From: Tubulanus polymorphus
Taxonomy: Eukaryota > Nemertea > Palaeonemertea > Tubulaniformes > Tubulanidae
Reading direction: 5' to 3'
DNA: 64,000 nucleotides
Assembly (NCBI RefSeq): GCF_964204645.1
Contig: NC_134036.1
Coordinates: forward strand, 4,964,600-5,028,599
Shown here piece after piece: positions 21,831-33,544 of the stretch. The position numbers were made by a program, and so were the translations under genes. A model generated the notes under the pieces. The model was not told the origin of the DNA. It saw only the letters and a list, made by a program, of their open reading frames with translations, and did no database searches. The number at the start of each line of letters is the position of its first letter. Position 1 is the first letter of the stretch.

Positions 21831-22928
21831 TCAGAAAGAAATCATCGCTTTCAGTCGATTTCGAAAGCGACGCCTCGAAGCGCAATAAATGACGAAATTA
21901 TTAGACGCTACGACCATTCTAAGTATATATTGAATTTGGTTTATTGTTGTTGTAAAGGAGCTTTTTCCGATTCTACCGTTGAGGGTTAACGTTAGATTCG
22001 TTATTGCTGCTTTGAAACTGAATCCTTTCTTTAATAAATAGAAACATGAAATGATAATTAACGTCAGAGTTAAACTGCGGTCACTGCTGCTGCTGTTAGA
22101 AGTTTGATTATTTGTATACATTGTTTTTCTCGCTGCTCCTGCGCGTCTCAACGTGAAAATCAATCGGATAGTTATTAAAACCACTATCACTGACGGGATT
22201 ATCGTAAATAAAGGAGCGCGGACGAAAGAGTTTAAGTATCTAAGATATCTATTTTTACCGAATGGAGTAAATCGCTGAGTCCACCTCTCGTGTCCGGTGC
22301 ACGGGTTTATCGAACGACGAGTATAATACAGGAAAAACGCACTAGCCCAACCACAAATTGATATTATTACGACAAGAACTATGTATATATAACTTCTCTT
22401 TTTGTTTATAATACTTTTTGCTTTCAAAGGCCAACAAACAACGATATATCTGTCTATAGCTATTAACAATGTTATCAGATCACTGATATTGGAAAACGAT
22501 CGTGCAATGTGTTGAGTGTATGAATACATGCGCTTCATAGAGTGATTTATTTCAACAGTCATGTCCAGTAACAGCGTGTGTCTGTAGAGCCGATACTGAA
22601 AGTCAAATACGATATAAGACAAACAGTGCATCATGTCAACGACAGCCAAACATCTCAAATAGAATATACTCGTGTTGTTTGAACGTTCTTTACTGAGAAT
22701 TATAAAAGACAGTAAATTTGTGCCGAAACCGAAGATGGCAATGCTGAAAATGACATGAGTCGTGATCTGCAACAACAGATTCACGTGAAACGGTTTGTAA
22801 TCGGCGTGATGGATGTATTTGCACCGCGAATGAGGTTTAAACCCCGCCTTCTCAGTTGCGGTGGTCAGGTCCGATCCGTTTAGGTCGAGAAACTGAGCGC
22901 CAACCGATACATTTTCTGGAGCCATCAT
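21831..22928 (-). CDS. Class A GPCR, FMRFamide-receptor-like, copy 8
   Basis: Intact 365-residue receptor. Start at ATG 22928 ('MMAPENVSVGAQFL'); the longer open frame begins at TTG. The end of TM2 differs from all others ('AVVDMMHCLSYIVF'), placing a His and an extra Cys near the extracellular half. ECL2 is 'NPCTGHERWTQRFTPFGKN', and TM5 begins 'YLNSFVRAPLF' in place of the usual Tyr-Glu-Val. ICL3 has only four Ser after 'MYTNNQTSN'. D2.50, DRY and 'NFVIYC' are kept. The 5' flank is homologous to that of copy 3. Confidence 0.9.
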   Translation of the reverse strand: MMAPENVSVGAQFLDLNGSDLTTATEKAGFKPHSRCKYIHHADYKPFHVNLLLQITTHVIFSIAIFGFGTNLLSFIILSKERSNNTSIFYLRCLAVVDMMHCLSYIVFDFQYRLYRHTLLLDMTVEINHSMKRMYSYTQHIARSFSNISDLITLLIAIDRYIVVCWPLKAKSIINKKRSYIYIVLVVIISICGWASAFFLYYTRRSINPCTGHERWTQRFTPFGKNRYLRYLNSFVRAPLFTIIPSVIVVLITIRLIFTLRRAGAARKTMYTNNQTSNSSSSDRSLTLTLIIISCFYLLKKGFSFKAAITNLTLTLNGRIGKSSFTTTINQIQYILRMVVASNNFVIYCASRRRFRNRLKAMISF

Positions 22929-23240
22929 CGTATCAGAATACGTAAACTGTTTGCTAACGGAAAAACAATTTGTCTTGACTCCCAAATCTGTAAATCCGCA
23001 AACAGTTAGCGCTTAGCTTAATGACTGACTACTTTCGTAGAGAACCAGCACGACTATCACACCTTCACGCATCAGGCCAGTGAACTGCACAAAGTCGAAT
23101 GCGCGCTGATAAAAAATTCAACTAACCGAACCGCGAATTCCGACGCTCTACAACACGCGTACAAACGGTATCAAATTTTAACGAAGCTAGAATTACTAAT
23201 AGGCCGCGAATCCACGCCATACACGCTACAGCTTCGCGAA
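22929..23240 (-). promoter_or_regulatory. Conserved 5' flank of receptor copy 8
   Basis: Aligned with 7984-8300. The common element is at plus-strand 23082-23109, about 155 bp before the ATG. Confidence 0.5.
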
Positions 23241-23407
23241 TCGGTGTATTCCAATATTAATATGTATTTTTTATACAAATAGCTAAACGCGCTTGAATTG
23301 TATCAGCATCGGTCGAAAATTCGTGCTTTTCAAAATAGAAATCATTTACAATTTCGGTTTGTATGTTTCTATATTCCGACGGTATTTCGACAAACGATGT
23401 CACGATT

Positions 23408-23443
23408 AATAGGGTTTTCTGACCACCTTCAGAAAACCCTATT
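23408..23443. repeat. Perfect 15-bp hairpin
   Basis: AATAGGGTTTTCTGA, a 6-base loop, then its exact reverse complement. It lies within a 136-codon minus-strand open frame (23257-23667) that I do not recognise. No T-run context suggesting a terminator applies in a eukaryote. Confidence 0.6.
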
Positions 23444-23694
23444 GTTTTTTTCTTCCCGTTTCGTATCAGTAGCGCGAGCACGGAGGATACTTTTTTTCGA
23501 GAAATGGTAAAGTGATTAGACCTTAGAAAATCACGAACATTAAGACCGGCTACCAGTCTAGAAAAGACATCGTTACCGAGGATTCGGCTTTTCCGTTCGC
23601 TTAAAGTTCCATGTACTAGCTCACCATGGAGTGCCATACAGCATACGATACACACGTACGTGGCCATCCATTGGCTAACGCTCGGGAAACTCTA

Positions 23695-23865
23695 ATAGTA
23701 CTCAACACTGGAAACAAAAATTGAATGAATTGAGTGTATGAATACATGCGCTTCATAGCGTGGTTTATTTCAGCAGTCATGTCCAGTAACAGCGTGTGAC
23801 TGTAGAGCCAATACTGAAAGTCAAATACGACACTCAAATAAACATGTACAAAACAGCTAAAAGTC
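23695..23865 (-). pseudogene. GPCR gene relic, TM2-TM3 fragment
   Basis: Minus-strand translation gives 'VVFDFQYWLYSHTLLLDMTA' and the start of TM3, then loses homology within TM3. On the TM2 side there is a short deletion beside 'CVTFEYL'-like sequence. Nothing of the rest of the receptor is nearby. A relic of a ninth unit, between copies 8 and 10. Confidence 0.8.
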
Positions 23866-24457
23866 GTAAACGAATATTTTTTCGGTCTATTAAAAGTTCT
23901 GAATCCACAATGGATTTTCTAGGTGAATCGACTTCAATTCGGAATCTGAATAAAGTGCAGTGAAAACAGAGCGTTTGTTGTCATAGAATTACAAAACCTA
24001 TGTATGTAGCGAATTCGACCGGGTTAGAAGATTTTTGGAAAGTCGCTACGAATATGTTTTTTTATTCACTTCCTAAAACTGAGGCTAAAACTGAATTTTG
24101 ACTTTTAAATTATCTTAGATGTCCTTAAAAACATCGACTTTTCTATTTGTCCAAAATGTATCATAAGATTATTGGTCCGTTACAGCCCGTTGAATATCCG
24201 AACACGAAGATGTTGGCCGCTTTCACAAACTTTCGTAACCATATGGTTTTTTTTTTCATTTTATTTTAGCTAGGCAGCGTTATGTCAATTTAAGCTGAGG
24301 ATTGAACTGAATGTTTTCAAGCGCAAAAGGGCACAGTGATTTCACCGTAAAATGGACACGGTGTTTTATCGATGGTCCCTGTCATCTGTTGCGAAAATAG
24401 TTAGAACACGATCTTACCGAGTTCGTTGAAGGTCGATTTTGGCATTATATTTTTGAT
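23866..24457. other. Intergenic with a Penelope-like fragment
   Basis: Bases 23899-23935 ('CTGAATCCACAATGGATTTT' onward) resemble the left edge of the hairpin element at 10226. The rest has no coding or repeat signal that I can name. Confidence 0.35.
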
Positions 24458-25570
24458 CTATTTAAATCGAAACAAAAACATCGCTTTCAGTCGATTTCGA
24501 AAGAGACGCCTCGAAGCGCAATAGATGACGAAATTAGTGGAAGCCACAATCCTTCTTATGGTGTCTCGAACAGCGTTCGAGTAAAAAGGCGAAATCGATG
24601 TGCCGATTGTCCCGCCTAGAGTTTGTATCAAGTTCGTGACGGCGCCAATGAAAAGTAAGGCCTTCAATAATAGATAAGAAATTGAAATGAGAATTAAGGC
24701 CAGTGTTAAACTACGGTCACTGCTGCTGCTGCTGCTGTTAGACGTTCGATTATTTGTAGACATGGTTTTTCTCGCTGCTCCTGCGCGCCTCAACGTGAAA
24801 ATCAATCGGATAGTTATCATAACAACTATCACGGTCGGGATTATAGTAAATAAAGGAGCTTGGACAAAAACTTCATAATATCTCAAATAGATGTTTCTAG
24901 TAAATGGAGTCAATTTCTGAGTCCATCTCTCGTGTCCAGTGCACGGATTAATGGAACGACGGGTGTAATATTTGAAATAGTTTCTAGACTGGTCACAAAC
25001 TGAAATCACCGCAACCAGAGTCACGTAGATATAACATTTCTTCATACTTATAATTCGAACAGCTTTCAGAGGCCAACAAACGACGATATATCTGTCTATA
25101 GCAATAAGCAATGTTATCAGATCACTGATATCTGAAAAAACTAATCTGATGTTTTGAGTGTATGAATACATGCGCTTCATAGCGTGGTTTATTTCAGCAG
25201 TCATGTCCAGTAACAATGTGTGACTGTAGAGCCGATACTGAAAACCAAAAGCACTATATGACAAACATACAAACATGTCCGCAACAGCCAAACATCTCAA
25301 ATAGAATATACTGGTGTTGTTTGAAGGTTCTTTACTGAGAATGATAAATGACAGTAAATTCGCTCCGAAACCGAAAATGGCAATGCAGAAAATGACGTAA
25401 GTCGTGATCTGCAGATACAGATTCACGTGTAACGGTTTGTAATCAGCGTGATGGATGTATTTACACCGCGGATGAGGTTTAAACCTCGCCTTCTCAGTGG
25501 TGGTTGCCGGGTCCGATCCGTTGAGGTCGAGAAACTGAGCGCCAAACGATACATTTTCCGAAGCCATCAT
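24458..25570 (-). CDS. Class A GPCR, FMRFamide-receptor-like, copy 10 (mosaic)
   Basis: Intact 370-residue receptor starting at ATG 25570 ('MMASENVSFGAQFL'). The N-terminal two thirds, including ECL2 ('YTRRSINPCTGHERWTQ'), is closest to copy 6, as is its 5' flank. The TM6-TM7 segment ('TNLIQTLGGTIGTSISPFY') matches copy 3. This gives a mosaic consistent with gene conversion or unequal crossing-over. TM6 has also changed ('LISISYLLLKALLF' for the common 'LISCFYLLKKAF'). The ICL1 stretch reads 'SKEPSNNTS', with Pro replacing Arg. DRY, D2.50 and 'NFVIYC' are intact. Confidence 0.9.
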   Translation of the reverse strand: MMASENVSFGAQFLDLNGSDPATTTEKARFKPHPRCKYIHHADYKPLHVNLYLQITTYVIFCIAIFGFGANLLSFIILSKEPSNNTSIFYLRCLAVADMFVCLSYSAFGFQYRLYSHTLLLDMTAEINHAMKRMYSYTQNIRLVFSDISDLITLLIAIDRYIVVCWPLKAVRIISMKKCYIYVTLVAVISVCDQSRNYFKYYTRRSINPCTGHERWTQKLTPFTRNIYLRYYEVFVQAPLFTIIPTVIVVMITIRLIFTLRRAGAARKTMSTNNRTSNSSSSSSDRSLTLALILISISYLLLKALLFIGAVTNLIQTLGGTIGTSISPFYSNAVRDTIRRIVASTNFVIYCASRRLFRNRLKAMFLFRFK

Positions 25571-26480
<910 letters not shown>

Positions 26481-26489
26481 AAATTTGAT

Positions 26490-26882
26490 CGTGAATTTTA
26501 CACTTCAGATATTCAACGCACTATCTACTTTTCTAATCTCAACTTGTCGCGTGTAAATTTCAGTAATTGAATCAAGAGTTCGAAACGGGTGAAATATGTA
26601 ACTATATCGTTTGATGAATGTTCTTGAATATAATATTAGCTCTCGACTTTCTGAAGGATAACACATCATACGAAATAGTTTCATATTTCACCCGTTTCGA
26701 ACTCTGGACTCAAGTCCTGAAATTAACACCCGACAAGTTGAGAGAATTCAATAGGAAAGTAAATAGTGTATTGGATATCCGAAGTGTAAAAATTTACGAG
26801 CGAATTTTCTTCATAAACGTTCATATATTGTATGCAGCAACCGAACGTTTAACACGAAGGCAAAACCGTAAGTAGATAACAT
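26490..26882 (+). promoter_or_regulatory. Palindromic upstream block and 5' non-coding exon of K2
   Basis: The left half (about 26500-26600, containing 'CGAAACGGGTGAAATATG') is an inverted copy of the right half (about 26670-26780, 'CATATTTCACCCGTTTCGAA'). The right half leads to 'GCAACCGAACGTTTAACACG' and donor GTAAGT at 26868. The same inverted layout separates K3 and K4, so K2 may once have had a divergent partner to its left. Confidence 0.5.
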
Positions 26883-27273
26883 AGGAAGTATGTCAGTAAA
26901 AGGGTGATGATTATTCATTGACACATCACTGATCATACCGTCTTGTAGAGCAGCATATTCTGAGTATTTCTATGTTTTAAACGATTAATCATCAGTTTCG
27001 TTCGTATTGCTACGGTATGATGAGAGTATTTTTGACGAAACTCTCGCTTCATAGTACGGCATTCAAACCATCAATGCAGAAAACCCGTTATCGCAGCATT
27101 GCAAAATATCTAATACCATTTTTTCTGACGCAGTATTAGTTCAAATTTGTAACATTATCTAACATGAAATTTGTTTACTGAGACCCTAGTGAAAACTGTT
27201 GATTAATCAGAATTTGGGATTTTCGCAATTGCCTAATTGCTATTATATCTCTTTCAAATTTTAGACGTTGAAA

Positions 27274-27691
27274 ATGTTTGCTTACCTGATGACTCGCGTA
27301 TGCGCTGTTGTTGTCATTGTGGCCAGTGCCGCGTCATTTGCAGAAGGTGAGTAACGTTTGGGGGAAATAACACATAAACTTGTAGCTTTTCAAGGATACT
27401 ATACATTAAGGTGGAAACTATCACCGAATCGAATTGATGGTCTCAATGGTCGACATAAACGAGATAAATCTGTCATTGTCATCTTCAGGATCATCGCCGG
27501 TCCTATATCTGGGGGGAGGTTCGGTTACTCATTCAATCAAGTTAAAATACTTGTTTCAACGCGAAATTACTTTTTAAAGTTTCATCCTCTTTTTAAAAAT
27601 AGGTTGCAAGGCAAATGGTTCTGCGTGTAATGGCAATAATAGTGAGTGCTGCAGTAACATCTGTTCAATCTTCAGTAAGAAATGTAGCTAA
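27274..27691 (+). CDS. Secreted six-cysteine knottin peptide K2
   Basis: Exon 1 (27274-27346) follows acceptor TTTTAG and codes 'MFAYLMTRVCAVVVIVAS' plus the end of the signal peptide. Its donor is GTGAGT in phase 1. Exon 2 (27603-27691) follows AAAATAG and ends TAA. Cysteine pattern C-x6-C-x6-CC-x3-C-x6-C, one residue longer than K1 in loops 2 and 5. The mature part is rich in Asn and Ser and slightly basic. AATAAA is at 27811. The signal exon is far better conserved with the other copies than the mature exon, a pattern known from venom and antimicrobial peptide families. Both splice sites are canonical, so I expect a functional gene. Confidence 0.78.
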
Positions 27692-27829
27692 TCGCTAGCG
27701 ATATATGTGATTCTAATTGCATATACTGTCGGTGGTATGAGAAATATCCGATTATGAAAGTAATTCATAATTGTATTTCAGTCGTCAAATATCGTGTTAT
27801 AATAAGATTCAATAAAACTGCGAGTAAAT

Positions 27830-28900
27830 AATTTAAATATCGGGTTGTTTAATGTTTATGATGCGAGGGTGAATATTATAACAGTAATCAATGATGCGCG
27901 GTTCCATCCGCACGGTCGTGGGACATATGGAGTCCAGCGATAATTGGGAGCACACACTCGAAAAAGGCCATCGAATGGACAGTCGAATGGAGTTTAATGG
28001 TGCGGGGTGCCTCCGATGACATCTAGAAAAAAAATCATCCCAGGCCAAATTGTTTCCGTGTGGTTGCGGCTCCGGATGACAAAAACTATAGATTTTCTAT
28101 ATAATACTATACGATTTTCTTTGGAGTTCGGAGATTTTCAACGAATAACACCGTACGTCTATACGTTCGTCGGTAAGTTAGTAAGGTGATGATATTAGGT
28201 CCCGAACGTCAGGCGGTGTTGCTAGTCGCAATACGACGATAGTGGCAAGCAACCGGTCGAACTGGAGAACACTGCGTGGTCGCTGGAGGGGACCAGGGAG
28301 TTGTATCCGAACCTAAAAACGCGGGAAACAATGAAAACATCTTTGAATGGGATCTGAATAAGTTGAAGCGAAACAGCGTTTGTAAATATAAGATTGGAAA
28401 TGTTGTCAAGGTAGCGAATTCGTCGCTGTCAAAATATATGTTAGGAAATCGCCACGAAGAGGCGTTTAAGGGAGATGATGAGAACGATGAAATGCAAAAA
28501 AATTTCTCCGTGACTTAATTACGCGGAAACATGATTTAAAGAGAAAAAAAATGATACGTAGATGAACGTTTTTGAAAAAGAAAGAGCTCTAGAGAACCCT
28601 TTTTAGAAAAATCCGTAGAAAAATGTCCGCCAAAGAAACCTTGACAAAAACGAAGACTTTTGGAAAAGTTGCAGAAAAAAATCGTTTACTATGAATCACA
28701 ATTGATAAAACACTGCATCCGTGCTGTGATGATAATGTAGGGAGAATCCCACAATAATATCGAAAGACGAAGTCTGAAATTGTTTTCTACAATCAGTCCT
28801 TTATTCGACGTTTCGACATTATTCGTATAGTCGCGCAGGTGAGGCGTGGACATGGAATAAACGAATCTTACCTTTGGTCAATCATTTTAAGGTAAAGAGT
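27830..28900. other. Repeat-rich spacer with an unrecognised open frame
   Basis: Bases 27930-28190 align with 32480-32700. Both contain the MITE end seen at 6504-6544 and then 'RLRMTKTIDFLY' in translation with a similar following segment. Bases 28276-28518 form an 80-codon ATG-less frame whose end ('GTCAAGGTAGCGAATTCGTC' and onward) resembles part of 35215-35360. These look like remnants of one duplicated transposon-linked unit. Confidence 0.35.
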
Positions 28901-29223
28901 AGTCAGAGCAAATAGTAAAACGCGGAACTGGAACTGGATTGATGTTCCTCACCGCGGATTGAACGACGCATTCCACTGATCACCTCTAAAATATTCACCC
29001 ACGAATCATAAACGGTGAACGACCCGATTATTGATTTATATTCACTCACAGTTTTATTGAATCTAATTATAACACGAGATTTCACGGCTGAGTTACAAAT
29101 ATAAATTCAATTCGAGCTTTTTCGTGGTCAGTCAATAACCTGAATTTGGTTCAGTTTCATAATCGGATATTTCCCAAACCACCACAGATAATAGCCCATT
29201 ACAAACCCAATCATCACCAACGG

Positions 29224-29565
29224 TTAGTAACATTTCTTTCTGATAGTGCAGGCGCGGCTGCAACACTCCTCAAAACTTCTACACGCAGAACCCGATGACT
29301 TGCAACCTATGTTCAAAAACAGTATGAAACCTAGAAAAGGAATTTCAGGATGATCCCGAAGATGAGGACGACGGATTCATCTCGTTTATGTCGACCATTC
29401 AAACTAACAAATCGATTCGCTCATAATTGCCATTTCAATTGATGTTATTCTTGAAAACCGACGAATTTATGTTTCATTCCCCCAGTCGTAACCTTCTGCC
29501 AATGACGCGGCACTGACCACGATCGCAACAATGGCACATACGCGAGTCATTAAGTAAGAAAGCAT
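29224..29565 (-). CDS. Secreted six-cysteine knottin peptide K3
   Basis: On the minus strand, exon 1 (29565-29493) codes 'MLSYLMTRVCAIVAIVVS' and the end of the signal peptide. Exon 2 (29306-29224) follows acceptor ATAG and codes the mature peptide to TAA. Pattern C-x6-C-x5-CC-x3-C-x5-C, identical in spacing to K1, with six basic residues (net about +3). The donor after exon 1 reads GTTACG, not GTGAGT, apparently through a small deletion, so splicing may be weak or use another site. The inferred 5' exon ends at 29977, with donor GTAAGT at 29976-29971. Divergent from K4. Confidence 0.7.
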
Positions 29566-29959
29566 CTTCAAACGCCTACAATTTGAATGAGATATATAAT
29601 AAAGTAATTTGGCGATTTTGAGAATCCAAAATTCTGATTAATGAACAATTTTCGATAGGGTCTCGGTGAACAAGTCTCATGTTAGATAATGTAACCGACT
29701 TGAAATAGTGCTGCTTCAGAAAAAATCGTATAAGATATTTTGCAATGCTGCGATAACGGGTTTTCTGCATTGGTGTTTTCGATGCCGTACTAGGAAGCGA
29801 GAGTTTCGTGTAGATAAGCCTTATTAACCCGCGGCAATAAGAATAAAACTAACGATAAATTAGTAACAATTTAGAAATACTTAGAATATACTACTATACT
29901 AGACGGTATGATTAGTGACACGTCTATGAATAATCATCACCCGTTTTCTATCACACTAC

Positions 29960-30441
29960 GTATGTTATCTACTTACGGTTTCGGCTTTGTGTAAGAGTTC
30001 AGTTGCTGCATTCGATGTGGGAACCTTTATGTAGAAAACTCTCTCATGAATTTTACACTTCAGATATTCAAACGCGCTATTTGCTTTTCTATTGTTCAGA
30101 CTTTTTCAACTTGCCGCGTGTAAACTTCAGAACTCGAATTCAGAGTGCGGAAACGGGTGAAACATGGATGCATTTCGTCTTAAGTTTTATCGTACCGAAA
30201 GTCGAGACCTAATATTGTATTACATCAGACGAAATAGTTTCGTATTTCACCCGTTTCGAACTCCGGTTTCAAGTACTGACATTTACATCCGCCGAGTTGA
30301 GAGAATTGAATAGACAAGTAAATAGCGAATTGAATATCTGAAGTGTTTAATTCAGAGCGTATTTTCTACATAAACGCTTCCTATATTGAATGCAGCAACC
30401 GAACGTTTAACACGCAGGAGAAACCGTAAGTAGATAACATA
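29960..30441. promoter_or_regulatory. Putative bidirectional promoter between K3 and K4
   Basis: The two halves are inverted copies: left arm about 30100-30175 ('GGAAACGGGTGAAACATG'), right arm about 30228-30300 ('CGTATTTCACCCGTTTCGAA'). Each leads outward to a non-coding exon ending in a GTAAGT donor (29976 on -, 30426 on +). A promoter serving both genes is inferred from symmetry and conservation upstream of the other copies. Confidence 0.55.
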
Positions 30442-31272
30442 TGTAGTGTGATAACATATTCATGTTGATTATATATTGACGTGTCACTTATCATACCGTC
30501 TAGTATATTACATGAGTATTTTCTTATATACTAAATATTCGTCGAGTAGTGTGATAGAAAGCGGGTGAAGACATTTCATTAAAATGTGCCACTAATCATA
30601 CCGGGTACCGTCTTACACCGTAGCATATTCTATAAGTGTTTCTAGATATTAACCGATGGAGATTTTATAATGCAAGTTAAGCTGTATTGAATTTACAACT
30701 GTATCTCTTATATAACTAAGATGGGAGTTTAACGTCAGTCGAATAATTCTCGCATTTTAAAGATAATATATGAAATATCAATGATTATCTTTATAACATA
30801 TAATGCTCAAAACACTTACAAAAAAAGTGACTGAAACTTGTTTCCGGGTTTCCTGTGATGACTGGCAGGCTACATAGGGCAAGGCTACGAAATATACAGC
30901 GTATAGATGCCTTTAAATTCACTTAAAATTAATCTAATGATACAAACAATTAATCACTGAAGTAATCATTAAGTTAATCGTTAGTTTTGTTTTCATTGTT
31001 ACGAAATGCTGAGTCTAATTCTTTCGCTTCTTAGAACGGCATTCAATCCAGCAATGCAGAAAACCTGTTATCGCTGTTTTGCAAATTATCGTTTTATATA
31101 TATAATGTATTTTTCTGAAGCAGCATTATTTCAAATTTGCTACATTAGCTAACACGAGATGCATTCGCTGAGAGCCTATATGAAACTGACGAATAATCAG
31201 AATTTGGGATGTACCGAATCCTATAAATAGTAAAATTGCCACCGAATCTCATTCCAATTTTAGACGTTGAAA

Positions 31273-31737
31273 ATGCTTGCTTATCTAATGACTCGCGTAT
31301 GCGCTATTGTTGTTATCGTGGTCGGTATCGCTACGTTTGCAGAAGGTGAGTAAGAATCATATTGATTTTAGTGGCAATTATCACCGAATTGATTATTGAT
31401 TTACGCACCAGAGATACCGATATTCTGCCAAAAACATTGAAGCGCAATTTTGTTCTTATACACGTATTTCCCGAACTCTTGTCTGATTTGCGTTCGTCTG
31501 AATGGTCGATTTAAACGAGGGGCATGTATCAACCTCATCTTCGGGATCGTCGCCGGTCCTACGTTGGGGGAGGTTCTATTATTTATCGAAGTAAGGCGAA
31601 AATAATTGTTTCACAACAAAATTTCTTAAAATGTCATCCTCTTTTATGATATAGGTTGCAAGCCCAAGAATTATTCGTGTTATAAAGGTAGCCAGTGCTG
31701 CAGCCATATCTGTAAGCACAGCAGAAGATGTTGCTAA
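31273..31737 (+). CDS. Secreted knottin peptide K4, with a seventh cysteine
   Basis: Exon 1 (31273-31345) codes 'MLAYLMTRVCAIVVIVVG' and the end of the signal peptide, with donor GTGAGT. Exon 2 (31655-31737) follows GATATAG and ends TAA. The pattern is C-x6-C-x5-CC-x3-C-x5-C-C: the last codon is Cys (TGC) where K3 has Tyr (TAC). An odd cysteine could give a dimer, a mixed disulfide or a shuffled knot. This is the most basic copy (net about +5 in the mature part). Both splice sites are canonical, AATAAA is at 31909, and the inferred 5' exon ends at 30425. Divergent from K3. Confidence 0.78.
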
Positions 31738-32059
31738 TCGTCGGCAATAAGGGTTTCAAATGGGATTTACTTGTGGTGATTTGGGAAATATCCGATTATG
31801 AAACTGAACCACTGAGTCAGGTTAGTGACTGACTGCTGACTCTGAAACATCTCGAATGGAATCTATATTTGTAACTCAGTCGTCAAATTTAGCGTTATCA
31901 TTAGATTCAATAAAACTGCGAGTAAATAAATCATTGATTGGGTTGTTTACTGTTTATGCGCCGAGCGTGAATATTTTCACTGTGTCCAATGTGTCGTTCC
32001 CTCTGCGGCGGGTAACTTCAATCAGCCATTCTAGTTCCGCATTTTACTCTTTACTTTGA

Positions 32060-32734
32060 CTACTCTTAAGCTGAAGTTAACCATAGAACTATAAGCGAAC
32101 GGTAGGGCCAACGCCGTGACGTCACTATACGTTACCCTTTGCTACCTTCGAGATTGAACAGCGCCATCACCGGTGGCGATAAACAATAGATTATCGGAAA
32201 TACTTTTGAATATAAAATTCGCTGCGAGCATTGAACATTCCCGTTTTTCAAGATTTAGTATTAAGAATTAAACAAATCAATGAAAAACGCTAAATTAAGA
32301 TTAGAGACCGGCAACCAGTCTACAACATCTATTGTTTATCGCCACCGGTGAGTGCGCTGAACAAAACACAAGATTACTAGTTGTGTCTTAGCGGATTTTT
32401 GAGGAGTCGCTTATAGTTCTATCAGTTAACTAATTCAGCAAAGCTAACTTTCTTTTATTCCATTCCCACGCCTGCTATGTTGTCCAGCGATAGTTGGGAC
32501 AGTCTAGTGGAGTTTAATTGAGCGGGGTGTCTCCGACGATATCTAGAAAAAATTTCAAACCCAGGCCAAATCGTCTCGTGCGGTCGAGGCTCCGGATGAC
32601 AAAAACTATAGATTTTTTATATGATTCTATACGTCGATTTTCTTTGGATTTCGGAGATGTTCAACGACTAACACCGAACGTTTATACGTTCGATACTTGA
32701 TATTAGGTAATACTTTTTCAGTAGAACATGATGC
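32060..32734. other. Spacer with dispersed repeat fragments
   Basis: Bases 32150-32180 and 32335-32355 hold inverted copies of 'GCCACCGGTG' context next to 'TAAACAATAGATTAT', giving a loose inverted pair. Bases 32480-32700 align with 27930-28190 (MITE end plus a shared open segment). 'ACCGGCAACCAGTCT' at about 32310 also occurs near 36368. Confidence 0.35.
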
Positions 32735-32945
32735 AATAATTTCATATTTCACACGTTTCACTCGTGGTTCAAGTACTGAAATTAACACCGGGCAAGTTAA
32801 TACTCCCGAACAGAAAAACAAACAGTGTGTTGAAAATCTGAAGTGCAAATTCATCGAATTCAGCGAATTTTCTAGATAAACGCTCCTATATTTTATGCAC
32901 CAACCGAACGTTTCGTTTAACACGAAGGCAAAACCGTAAGTAGAT
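32735..32945 (+). promoter_or_regulatory. Upstream block and 5' exon of K5
   Basis: Same block as for K1-K4, with 'TTTCATATTTCACACG' core and donor GTAAGT at 32936. A short insertion (CGTTT) lies in the exon. Confidence 0.45.
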
Positions 32946-33544
32946 GACAGTCGTACCGTGATAGCATAGACGCCGTATTCATAATGATAATTCGTTGACG
33001 AGGTACTAATCATACCTTCTAGTATGGTACGGTATTTCTAGATTTTAACTGATAATAATATTGCCATTTTAGGCCTTATAAAATTCACACTCAAACGGTT
33101 TTATTGTTTTAAAGATCTGATACGAATTATCAATGAATATCTTGATTACATACAATGCCTAGACAGAAAAAAAAGGGACGTACACAAAGCGTATGTCATT
33201 AAACTGACCTCAAATTAATCTTATGTTACAAAAAAAGTAATCACCGAATCAATCTTTAGATTAATAGTCAGTTTTATTCTCACAGTTCCGAACTGATGAG
33301 TCTGATTTTGACGGAACTCTCGCTTCGCAGTACGGCACTAAAACCCACCGAAGCAGCAAACCCGTTATCGCTGCATTGCGAAGTATCTAATTTTCTGATG
33401 CAGCAATGTTTCAAATCTACTACGTTACCTAACGTGAGACATGTTTACTGAGACCTTATTGAAAACTGTCGATTAATCAGAATTCGGGATTTCTAAAAAT
33501 TGCCAAATCGCTAATATATCTCTTTCAATTTTTAGACGTTGAAA

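Noticed and set aside
23257-23667. 136-codon ATG-started minus-strand frame
   Set aside because: No recognisable motif or paralogue, contains a perfect hairpin and overlaps receptor flank homology. Most likely chance.
31273-31737. Reading the knottins as conotoxins from a cone snail
   Set aside because: The cysteine order is shared with O-superfamily conotoxins, but there is no propeptide with basic cleavage sites, and the signal exon does not look like that superfamily as I know it.
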